A DNA stretch of 10,593 bases. Origin: Candidatus Bipolaricaulota bacterium (lineage in GTDB: Bacteria > Bipolaricaulota > Bipolaricaulia > UBA7950 > UBA9294). The stretch spans positions 1-10,593 of the forward strand of contig JAGGSM010000067.1 of assembly GCA_021159105.1 (NCBI GenBank), given 5' to 3'. Positions 1-5,783 of the stretch are shown here, piece by piece. Each line of letters begins with the position of its first letter. Position 1 is the first letter of the stretch. The position numbers and the translations under genes are program-made. The notes beneath the pieces are model-generated. The model was not told the DNA's origin. It was given only the letters and a program-made list of their open reading frames with translations, and did no database searches.

Positions 1-665
1 GTTGTGAATATGTGACGGCGGCTGCCCATCAGGAATGCCAGGGAGTAGAAGACCCAGTACTTCTTTCGCAGCACCACTCGCCGCTTTGGCGGTAGCCCAT
101 GTCTGCCTTTACCCATGAAGAAGAGAACGATCCCACCGGCCACCATTAGGGCGCCTGTGATGAAGAACATGCTCCGATATCCAAGGCGGTCGGCGAGGAA
201 GTAGACGGCGCCAGTGGCCACAATAGCACCTACGGCACCGATGCTCTTCAGCTGACCGAGGAACTTCGGTGCTCGCTCTTTGTCCACCTGCATCAGTACG
301 ATCCCGGTCTGGCTCGGCCCGAAGAAGTGGAATCCGAAGCTCATCACAACGGTCCCTATCAGAAGAAGAGGGAGGGCAGTAGCCTGGCCAGTGATGATGA
401 TCCCAATGCCAAGGACCATCACGCTGAACGCCATGATCCGCACTTCCGAGAGGACGAGTGCGAGGAAGCCGACTAGAAATGTCAGCAGCCCCGGTAGCTC
501 GCGCAGGGACTGTATTCCACCGATAACCTCTGGCCCGATGTGGAGGGTCTCCACCGCGAAGTTGTTGAACGTTGCCTGCCAGACGCGGAACCCGAAGATT
601 AACAGTAGATTGGAGACAATCAGGTAAATAAGGGTTCGTCTGTGTGTTCTGAACATCTCGCGCAT
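1..665 (-). CDS. MFS-type transporter, N-terminal part (runs off left edge)
   Basis: An open frame reads on the minus strand from ATG at 665 to the window edge without a stop, about 221 codons. The product is very hydrophobic, with helices broken by short charged loops. Residues early in the chain read GFRVWQATFNNFAVE, followed by several membrane segments and a loop GPSQTGIVLMQVDKERAPKFLGQ, typical of major facilitator superfamily carriers at the cytoplasmic membrane. About six helices are visible, so this is roughly the N-terminal half of a 12-helix carrier. The start at 665 is chosen because AGGGGG lies about nine bases upstream; an in-frame ATG at 656 is the alternative. Substrate cannot be inferred. 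The gene lies downstream of the tRNA-Thr gene on the same strand. Plus-strand frames over this stretch are shadows. Confidence 0.8.
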   Translation of the reverse strand, partial: MREMFRTHRRTLIYLIVSNLLLIFGFRVWQATFNNFAVETLHIGPEVIGGIQSLRELPGLLTFLVGFLALVLSEVRIMAFSVMVLGIGIIITGQATALPLLLIGTVVMSFGFHFFGPSQTGIVLMQVDKERAPKFLGQLKSIGAVGAIVATGAVYFLADRLGYRSMFFITGALMVAGGIVLFFMGKGRHGLPPKRRVVLRKKYWVFYSLAFLMGSRRHIFT

Positions 666-828
666 CTGCTCAGCCCCCTGATGTGGATCCTGTCCAGCCT
701 GTCCAAGCCAGAATCCATCTCTAGATTACTAGGCCAAGCATCACGATATGCTCCATGGCGATAGTTGCCCCTGTTGTACAGTAGTAGGAAGGATCGCATG
801 GACGCCTGTTGCGCACAGGAAGAACTTA

Positions 829-900
829 AGCCGGCGAGAGGAGTTGAACCCCCGACCCACGGTTTACGAAACCGTTGCTCTACCACTGAGCTACGCCGGC
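829..900 (-). tRNA. tRNA-Thr (anticodon CGT)
   Basis: The minus strand folds as a full cloverleaf. The acceptor stem is GCCGGCG/CGCCGGC, the D stem GCTC/GAGC, and the anticodon stem ACGGT/ACCGT with loop TTCGTAA, giving anticodon CGT for ACG Thr codons. The T arm is GGGGG-TTCAACT-CCTCT with two G-T pairs. G1-C72 and C2-G71 match known bacterial tRNA-Thr identity pairs. The discriminator base is T. CCA is not encoded, because the next bases are TAA, so CCA must be added by the nucleotidyltransferase. Confidence 0.95.
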
Positions 901-912
901 ATTATAATGCGG

Positions 913-941
913 ATTATAGCCTTGCATTTACAGGGCATCAA
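913..941 (-). promoter_or_regulatory. Sigma70-type promoter of tRNA-Thr
   Basis: On the minus strand, -35 TTGATG (936-941) and -10 TATAAT (913-918) are separated by exactly 17 bases. The expected start is near 905, five bases before the mature tRNA 5' end. The element sits in the short divergent region shared with the plus-strand rqcH gene. A clear plus-strand promoter with consensus spacing was not found there. Confidence 0.8.
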
Positions 942-952
942 CCGGAGGGAGA

Positions 953-2554
953 ATGGATGGACTTGGTATCGCCGCCGTAATCGGCGAGATGAGGGATGTT
1001 GTGCAGGGTAGCGTGGTTCGCTCGATCTATCAGCCATCACCCGCGCGCTTCGTGTGGCAGTTGTTCTCGCGCGGCACCCTGCGGCTGTTCATCGCCCCAG
1101 CGGAGGCGACGATTCACCTGACGAAGCACGAGTTCGCTTACCCCAAACAGCCGAGCCCGTTTACGATGCTCATGCGCAAGCACCTGCGTGGCGGTCGCAT
1201 CGTCGAGATCTCTCAGGAGGGCTGGGAGCGGGTGGTGCGGATCACCGTGGAGAAGAGGTCGCTCGAAGGGCTGCGTCGCGTGCAGGTGATCGTGGAACTG
1301 GTCGGAGTGCGCGGGAACCTGGTCCTCGTGCGTGACGACCGGGTGATCGCATCCCTCCGCCCGAACCCGCGTGCGGTTTCCGGAAGGGAATACGTGCCCC
1401 TTCCCCGGCAAGAGAAGATCGATCCACGTGAGGTCAGCGTGGAGTCAATCGAGAAGATCCTAGAGGACGATGATTCCCCCCGCGCGCTGATGCGCTCGAT
1501 CGATGGAATCGGCAAGGAGACGGCGCGGATCATCTACGAGCGCGCGAAGACGGACGAACCATTCTCGGCCGCGGCGGGAGCAAAAATGGAGCTGGAGAGG
1601 ATCCTCGACCGCGTGACCGATCCGATCGGGGCCTACAACGAAGGGGTGCGTGTGGCGACGTTCTTCCCGATCGATGGTGCACAGGTCTATCCATCATATG
1701 CAGAGGCGCTCGATCGCTGTCTTGAGGAGCGGGAGGAGACGGGGGAGGTCGACGATGGCACGCGCGACATCCGCGCCGCTGTCGGTCGGGGGATCGCCAA
1801 GAGGGAGAAGACGATCGCTCGGCTGCAGGAGTGGCTGGAGAACGCTAAAAAGGCCGAGCTGTTGCAACATCGAGCCGACCTCCTCATGATCTACCAGCAC
1901 GAACTGCCGAAGAAGCTGCACGAGGTGACGGTCAATGACCCTGCGAGCGGTGAAGATGTGACCATTCCGCTCGACCCGCGCAAGAGCGGGCTTGAGAACG
2001 CACAGTCGCTCTACGAGCGGGCAAAGAAGCTTCGCCGTGGGCGTCCGCTGGTGGAGCGGAAGCTGCAGCGCCTGCAACGGGAAGTGAAGGCTTTGCAGGA
2101 GGGATTAACGCAGGTGGAGAACGGCGAGGGGATGTCCGATCGAGCAGCGGCGCTGCTTCCCTCACTCCCCGCGCGGCGGAAAGCACCTGCGGCCACGTCG
2201 CCTCGTGTACATTCGATCGATGGGTACACGGTTCAGGTGGGAAAGAACGCACGTCAGAACGATGCCATCCTTCGCACGGCGCGACCGGATGACCTGTGGC
2301 TGCACGCGCGCGGCGTCCCCGGTTCTCACGTGGTCATTCGCCGGCATGGCGCGACCGAGGTTCCGCAGGAGGTGATCGTGGCCGCAGCGCGCCTCGCGGC
2401 GCGTCACTCCAAGGCGCGACATGAACCACGAGTTGAGGTGAGCGTAACGGAGGTTAAGCACGTGCGCAAGCCGAAGGGCGCCCCTCCCGGCTTGGTAATC
2501 CTGGCGCAAGAGGATACACTCACGGTCGATCCATCTGTCTTGGAGGAAAGATGA
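953..2554 (+). CDS. rqcH: RqcH / NFACT-family ribosome quality control protein
   Basis: 533 residues with the NFACT layout (older names FbpA, fibronectin-binding protein). The NFACT-N domain (about 1-240) contains the conserved MLMRKHLRGGRI (72-83). A helix-hairpin-helix segment lies near 177-200 (ALMRSIDGIGKETA). Charged coiled-coil stretches lie around 275-310 and 350-390, with the family motif GLENAQSLYERAKKL between them. The C-terminal NFACT-R domain starts near D423 and includes DLWLHARGVPGSHVVIR (447-463). In Bacillus, RqcH binds the 50S subunit carrying a stalled chain and recruits tRNA-Ala to build C-terminal Ala tails. The Asp-Arg pair I recall as needed for this is Glu-Arg here (E92-R93). 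The ATG start follows CGGAGGGA (942-949). The length is slightly below the usual 550-580. The last codons overlap the M50 gene, which suggests coupled translation. Confidence 0.9.
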   Translation: MDGLGIAAVIGEMRDVVQGSVVRSIYQPSPARFVWQLFSRGTLRLFIAPAEATIHLTKHEFAYPKQPSPFTMLMRKHLRGGRIVEISQEGWERVVRITVEKRSLEGLRRVQVIVELVGVRGNLVLVRDDRVIASLRPNPRAVSGREYVPLPRQEKIDPREVSVESIEKILEDDDSPRALMRSIDGIGKETARIIYERAKTDEPFSAAAGAKMELERILDRVTDPIGAYNEGVRVATFFPIDGAQVYPSYAEALDRCLEEREETGEVDDGTRDIRAAVGRGIAKREKTIARLQEWLENAKKAELLQHRADLLMIYQHELPKKLHEVTVNDPASGEDVTIPLDPRKSGLENAQSLYERAKKLRRGRPLVERKLQRLQREVKALQEGLTQVENGEGMSDRAAALLPSLPARRKAPAATSPRVHSIDGYTVQVGKNARQNDAILRTARPDDLWLHARGVPGSHVVIRRHGATEVPQEVIVAAARLAARHSKARHEPRVEVSVTEVKHVRKPKGAPPGLVILAQEDTLTVDPSVLEER

Positions 2555-3240
2555 ACGCTACACAGATTCTAGACATCATATTATCTCTCATTGCGGTCTT
2601 TACGGCGATTGTGTTGCACGAAGTGGCGCACGGCTATGTCGCTTATCGCTTAGGCGATCCAACGGCTAAGGCACACGGCCGACTGACGCTCAACCCGCTT
2701 GCGCACATCGACCTCATTGGCACGGTCCTCGTCCCGATTTTCCTCGTCATCGTCCACTCCCCCTTCCTCATAGGTTGGGCGAAGCCGGTGCCGATCAATC
2801 CGGGGTACTTCCGCAATCCGTTCAAAGGGATGCTCTACGTGGCGCTCGCCGGGCCGGGGATGAACGTAATCTTGGCGCTCGCTACGGTGATTGTGGGCAG
2901 GTTAGCTCTGCTGGCCATATCCCCAACGTACCTGCTGTACGGGACTGGATTTGGCGCGAATCTCGTACATGCGATCTTCTTCCTTCTTGGAATGTTCGTG
3001 GTGTACAACGTGATCCTGGCGGTGTTCAACATGATCCCCATCCCGCCACTCGATGGATCGCGCATCCTGACGTACTTCCTCCCCCCCGAGGGGCGCAGAA
3101 TCATGCTCGCCATGGAGCGCTACGGGTTCATCATCCTGATCGCGATTATCTACCTCGGTGGATTGCGCGGCCTGTTCGGAGCGATGAACGGGATCTGGAG
3201 CAGCCTCCTTGGGAGCCGTTGGCTTCTGGCATTGATGTAG
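2551..3240 (+). CDS. Site-2 protease family (M50B) membrane metalloprotease
   Basis: 229 residues, mostly membrane helices. The zinc motif H23-E-V-A-H27 lies in the first helix. The second zinc-ligand motif N160-x-x-P-x-P-P-L-D168-G is in a later helix, as in M50 peptidases that cut substrates within the membrane. Conserved family segments DPTAKAHGRLTLNPLAHID (36-54), GWAKPVP (75-81) and LAGPGMN (99-105) are intact, so it is probably active. The compact length without a PDZ or CBS domain fits the small M50B group, whose substrates are mostly unknown. The ATG start overlaps the rqcH stop in an ATGA and has GGAGG at 2542-2546. A hairpin at 3249-3270 follows the stop. Confidence 0.9.
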   Translation: MNATQILDIILSLIAVFTAIVLHEVAHGYVAYRLGDPTAKAHGRLTLNPLAHIDLIGTVLVPIFLVIVHSPFLIGWAKPVPINPGYFRNPFKGMLYVALAGPGMNVILALATVIVGRLALLAISPTYLLYGTGFGANLVHAIFFLLGMFVVYNVILAVFNMIPIPPLDGSRILTYFLPPEGRRIMLAMERYGFIILIAIIYLGGLRGLFGAMNGIWSSLLGSRWLLALM

Positions 3241-3248
3241 GGGCAACG

Positions 3249-3270
3249 AGGCAGGCCACTAACCCTGCCT
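3249..3270 (+). terminator. Possible transcription end hairpin after the M50 gene
   Basis: A seven-base-pair perfect stem AGGCAGG/CCTGCCT with an 8-base loop starts nine bases after the M50 stop codon and lies before the tig promoter. No T run follows, so it would be a weak intrinsic terminator at best; it may only stabilise the mRNA 3' end. Confidence 0.35.
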
Positions 3271-3286
3271 GCGCCGCGAGGTTCGG

Positions 3287-3315
3287 TTGTTCAACCGGGC
3301 TTCTGTTCGTATAAT
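3287..3315 (+). promoter_or_regulatory. Sigma70-type promoter of the tig-clpP-Nudix operon
   Basis: -35 TTGTTC (3287-3292) and a perfect -10 TATAAT (3310-3315) are 17 bases apart. The expected start is near 3322, giving a leader of about 30 bases to the GTG start of tig. A small inverted repeat CGGTT/AACCG overlaps the -35 box and could be a regulator site, but it is short. Confidence 0.75.
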
Positions 3316-3351
3316 CACGCTACTACTAAGGAAAACATGGAGTGAATTCTC

Positions 3352-4599
3352 GTGAACAACACACAATATGAGATCAAGGAACGTTCCGCCACAGATGTGA
3401 CCGTGCAGGTGACGGTGGATGCGGAGACGGTCAAGAACGCAATCGACACGGTGTACAGGCGCTACAGCAAAGAGGTGGAGATCCCTGGTTTCCGCAAGGG
3501 AAGGGTCCCGCGGGCCTACCTTGACTCGCGTTTTGGGGTTGAGCTGTTCACGGAAGAAGCTCAGAAGGATCTTACGGAGGAGCACCTGTCGAAGGCGCTG
3601 GCGGATCTTGATCTGCGTCCGGTGACAACGCCGGAGGTGGAGAACGTGTCCTCAGATGCTGATGGGCCGTTCGTGTTCACCGCCTCGTTCTCCGTCCTGC
3701 CGGAGATCGAACTCCCCGAGTACCGCGGGATAGAGCTTAAGGTGAAGCCGCTTGAGGATGTCACAGAAGAAGAGATGAATGGGACGCTGGAGGAGATAAG
3801 ACGGCGCTTTGCCACCCTCGCTCCCAAGGAATCGGACACGATCGAGGATGGCGACATCCTGCATGTTAAAGAGGGTGAGAAGGAATGGGACATGCGCGTC
3901 GATTCCGAGAACAAGGTGACGGGGAAGATGATCGGCCACAAGAAGGGCGAGGCCGTCGATCTGGAGATCGAACGCGATGATGCTGATCCACTGCACGCGA
4001 CGCTCGAGGTGATGGAGATCAGCAACGTCGTCCTCCCGGAGATCGACGATGACCTGGCCAAGGATGCCGGTTTCGACTCGCTCGAGGAAATGAAGGCCGA
4101 CATCAGGGAGAAGATCGCTCTAGCCAAGAGCGAGCGGCGTATCGAGAGGATCAAGGGCGATCTCCTCGATCACATTGTGTCTCAGCTAGACCTGCCTCTG
4201 CCGGAGAAGATGGTCGAAGAGATGGCCGCTGAGGATCTCGAACGCTTCAAGGAGAACCTCGAACACCCCGAAGCTCCGATGACCTTTGATGAGTACCTGA
4301 AGGAGCGGGAGAAGAGTGAGGATGAACTGCTTAGCGAGTTTCGCGAGGACGTGACACAGCGTCTGCGGCGGGAGCTGGTCATGGCGAAGCTGATCGAGGC
4401 TGAAGGGATCTCGATCTCCGATGAGGAGCTGGAGAAGATCGCCACCGAGGAAGCGAAGGAGAACAACGAGGACCCGATTCGCTTCATCGCGCGGTTGAAG
4501 GCGAACGATCAGTGGGATGCCTACCGCACCGAGAAGACGAACGCGCGCATCTTTGATCTCCTTTACGAGAACGCAAAGCTGGTAGAGGAGAGCGAATGA
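3352..4599 (+). CDS. tig: Trigger factor, ribosome-associated chaperone
   Basis: 415 residues. The N-terminal ribosome-binding domain carries the signature GFRKGRVP (46-53), which docks at the ribosomal exit tunnel. The middle FKBP-type prolyl isomerase domain (about 159-228) spans roughly 70 residues, against about 95 in E. coli as I recall it, and lacks the usual aromatic-rich substrate pocket. It probably has little isomerase activity. The C-terminal chaperone domain (about 235-415) is long, helical and strongly acidic, with LDLPLPEKMVEE and a C-terminal helix ending EESE. The GTG start is supported by GGAG at 3339-3342 with ten-base spacing to the codon and by the promoter just upstream. 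The stop overlaps the clpP start as ATGA. Role: first chaperone to meet nascent chains, here co-expressed with the protease subunit. Confidence 0.92.
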   Translation: MNNTQYEIKERSATDVTVQVTVDAETVKNAIDTVYRRYSKEVEIPGFRKGRVPRAYLDSRFGVELFTEEAQKDLTEEHLSKALADLDLRPVTTPEVENVSSDADGPFVFTASFSVLPEIELPEYRGIELKVKPLEDVTEEEMNGTLEEIRRRFATLAPKESDTIEDGDILHVKEGEKEWDMRVDSENKVTGKMIGHKKGEAVDLEIERDDADPLHATLEVMEISNVVLPEIDDDLAKDAGFDSLEEMKADIREKIALAKSERRIERIKGDLLDHIVSQLDLPLPEKMVEEMAAEDLERFKENLEHPEAPMTFDEYLKEREKSEDELLSEFREDVTQRLRRELVMAKLIEAEGISISDEELEKIATEEAKENNEDPIRFIARLKANDQWDAYRTEKTNARIFDLLYENAKLVEESE

Positions 4600-5042
4600 G
4601 CCCGCAGATCCCATACGTGATCGACAGCCGGGGGCAGGCGGAGCGGACGTATGACATCTACTCGCGCCTGTTGGAGGATCGGATCGTCTTCCTGCGCGAT
4701 CCGATCGACGATGAGGTGGCAAACGTCGTCATCGCCCAGATCCTCTTCCTCGCGGCCAAGGACCCGAGCAAGGACATCAAACTGTACATAAACTCCCCCG
4801 GTGGTTCTGTCACCGCCGGGCTGGCGATCTACGACACGATCCAGTACGTGCGCTGCGCTGTAAGCACGATCTGCATCGGCCAGGCGGCGAGCATGGCGGC
4901 TGTCCTCCTCGCTTCCGGGACAAAGGGGAAACGCCAGGCGCTCCCCAACGCGCGCATCCTCATCCATCAGGTGTTTGGCGGCCCATCAGGTGTTCGGCGG
5001 CTCCCAAGGGGTTGCGGTCGACGTGAAGATCCAGACGGATGA
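4596..5042 (+). CDS. clpP: ClpP protease subunit, N-terminal fragment (frameshifted)
   Basis: Residues 1-129 are a normal ClpP: the axial-loop region (1-20), INSPGGSVTAGLAIYDT (65-81), and the nucleophile in GQAASMAA with Ser99. The catalytic His is H124 in ILIHQ. Directly at that codon a 19-bp tandem duplication (4964-5001) shifts the frame, so the last ~18 residues (PSGVRRLPRG onward) are out-of-frame readthrough ending at 5042. The rest of the protein continues in the +1 frame to 5202. Removing one copy restores a 195-residue protein with Ser99-His124-Asp173 spaced exactly as in E. coli ClpP. The start is set by GAGGAG at 4585-4590 and the ATGA overlap with tig. As written, the gene cannot give an active peptidase. 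Confidence is for family identity; whether the break is real is uncertain. Confidence 0.9.
   Translation: MSPQIPYVIDSRGQAERTYDIYSRLLEDRIVFLRDPIDDEVANVVIAQILFLAAKDPSKDIKLYINSPGGSVTAGLAIYDTIQYVRCAVSTICIGQAASMAAVLLASGTKGKRQALPNARILIHQVFGGPSGVRRLPRGCGRREDPDG
4964..5001 (+). repeat. 19-bp tandem duplication inside clpP
   Basis: Two adjacent copies of a 19-base unit, 4964-4982 and 4983-5001, differ at one base (T4976 versus C4995). The unit begins with the codon for the catalytic His and spells HQVFGG. Nineteen is not a multiple of three, so the duplication causes the clpP frameshift. Deleting either copy gives an unbroken ClpP. Confidence 0.95.
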
Positions 5043-5202
5043 GCTGCTGCGCATGCACGATCAGATCAACAAGATCCTCGCAAAGCACACGGGGAAGACG
5101 CCCAAGCGGATTGCCAAGGACACCGACCGCGACTACTTCATGTCCGCGGATGAGGCCGTCGAATATGGGCTGATCGACCGGATCATCGCCCCCAGCAAGT
5201 AA
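4975..5202 (+). CDS. clpP: ClpP protease subunit, C-terminal fragment (frameshifted)
   Basis: This is the continuation of clpP in the +1 frame. From the second copy of the duplicated segment it reads HQVFGGSQGVAVDVKIQTDE, then the handle-helix region LLRMHDQINKILAKHTGK, and DTDRDYFMSADEAVEYGLID, which carries the third triad residue (Asp in RDYFM, position 173 of the restored protein). It ends IIAPSK, a usual length for ClpP. The TTG at 4975 is only the first possible start codon in this frame and has no meaning as a real start. The piece is not expected to be made alone. Seven bases separate its stop from the Nudix start. Confidence 0.88.
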   Translation: MAAHQVFGGSQGVAVDVKIQTDELLRMHDQINKILAKHTGKTPKRIAKDTDRDYFMSADEAVEYGLIDRIIAPSK

Positions 5203-5209
5203 GCCCGGC

Positions 5210-5650
5210 ATGAAGGGCATCCGTACCTCAGCCAAGGCGATCATCATCGAGGACGGTAAGATCCTCCTCACTCGTAACGAGGACGCGCAGGGTGCGTTCT
5301 ACCTTCTCCCCGGCGGCGGTCAGCGCCACGGAGAACCGCTGAGTGAAGCGGTCGTGCGCGAGTGCATGGAGGAGACCGGCGTGCTGGTGTCGGTGGACGA
5401 TCTCTTCCTCGTCCGCGATTACATATCGGATAACCACGAGTTCGCGGAGCAGGATGACGATCGCTGCCGCATCGTGGAGGGGAACGCTCATTCCGGTGAG
5501 ACCCCGGACATCTGGCAGACAGGCGTCGAATGGGTGGAGGTAAGCAAGCTGAGAGACGTCCGCCTCTACCCGGCGGCGCTGGTGGAGCCGTTGCAGCGCA
5601 TAGCGCGCGGCGAAAGGCCCGCTATCTGTTACCTGGGCGACGTCAACTAG
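5210..5650 (+). CDS. Nudix hydrolase, probable small internal deletion
   Basis: 146 residues with a complete Nudix box G36-x5-E42-x7-R50-E-C-M-E54-E55-T-G57-V, the metal site that hydrolyses nucleoside diphosphates linked to another group. The substrate cannot be told. It resembles a group of short Nudix proteins with NHEFAE before and Q.GVEWV after the central strand and a C-terminal YLGDVN; all are present (75-80, 103-109, 141-146). In relatives I recall, a segment of about eight residues of the type VHQVEFMF follows NHEFAE and an acidic stretch. Here it is absent: DDD (82-84) runs straight into RCRIVEG. The frame is intact. The start ATG is seven bases after the clpP stop with no good ribosome site, so translation is likely coupled to clpP. 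Confidence 0.85.
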   Translation: MKGIRTSAKAIIIEDGKILLTRNEDAQGAFYLLPGGGQRHGEPLSEAVVRECMEETGVLVSVDDLFLVRDYISDNHEFAEQDDDRCRIVEGNAHSGETPDIWQTGVEWVEVSKLRDVRLYPAALVEPLQRIARGERPAICYLGDVN

Positions 5651-5653
5651 CGA

Positions 5654-5674
5654 AGAGAAGCGCGCTCCGTCTCT
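5654..5674. terminator. Weak hairpin between convergent genes
   Basis: AGAGA (5654-5658) pairs with TCTCT (5670-5674) around a partly self-complementary AGCGCGCT core. It lies between the Nudix stop and the stop of the convergent microprotein gene and could end transcription from either side. The stem is short and there is no clear T run, so support is weak. Confidence 0.2.
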
Positions 5675-5677
5675 CCC

Positions 5678-5758
5678 TTAAAACAGGCCCAGCAGCTTGG
5701 CTGCAGCGAGGCCGATGATCATGACCAAAACGATCAACCACGTGAAATCGACTGACAT
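5678..5758 (-). CDS. 26-residue single-span membrane microprotein
   Basis: A short frame from ATG at 5758 to TAA at 5678-5680 encodes MSVDFTW, then a continuous hydrophobic stretch rich in Leu, Ile, Val and Met with a Gly-Leu-Ala-Ala-Ala-Lys core, ending LLGLF. This is one transmembrane helix with a short polar N-terminus. A very strong purine run (AAGGGGGGGG on the minus strand, 5765-5774) sits six bases upstream of the ATG. The start is only 25 bases after the S9 peptidase stop on the same strand, so the two are probably co-transcribed. No family is recognised. The ribosome site, helix-like composition and tight placement support a real gene; chance remains possible for so short a frame. 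Confidence 0.55.
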   Translation of the reverse strand: MSVDFTWLIVLVMIIGLAAAKLLGLF

Positions 5759-5783
5759 ATCTTACCCCCCCCTTCTTTTCTTG

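Noticed and set aside
280..627. 115-codon plus-strand frame
   Set aside because: It is antisense to the clearly transmembrane MFS frame, is rich in Arg, Thr and Ser with no recognisable motif, and is a shadow.
806..820. Hairpin CCTGT-TGCGC-ACAGG downstream of the tRNA as a terminator
   Set aside because: Five base pairs only and no T run on the minus strand; not enough to call.
903..908. Plus-strand TATAAT as an rqcH promoter
   Set aside because: No acceptable -35 at 16-18 bases; the match is the reverse of the AT-rich stretch beside the tRNA promoter.
3561..4154. 197-codon minus-strand frame under tig
   Set aside because: Extreme Ser richness is what the reverse strand of an acidic, GAG/GAT-rich gene gives; tig on the other strand is unambiguous.
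4960..5010. Programmed +1 frameshift in clpP
   Set aside because: The frame change is fully explained by a 19-bp duplication; there is no stop codon, slippery run or internal Shine-Dalgarno of the kind used in known +1 events.
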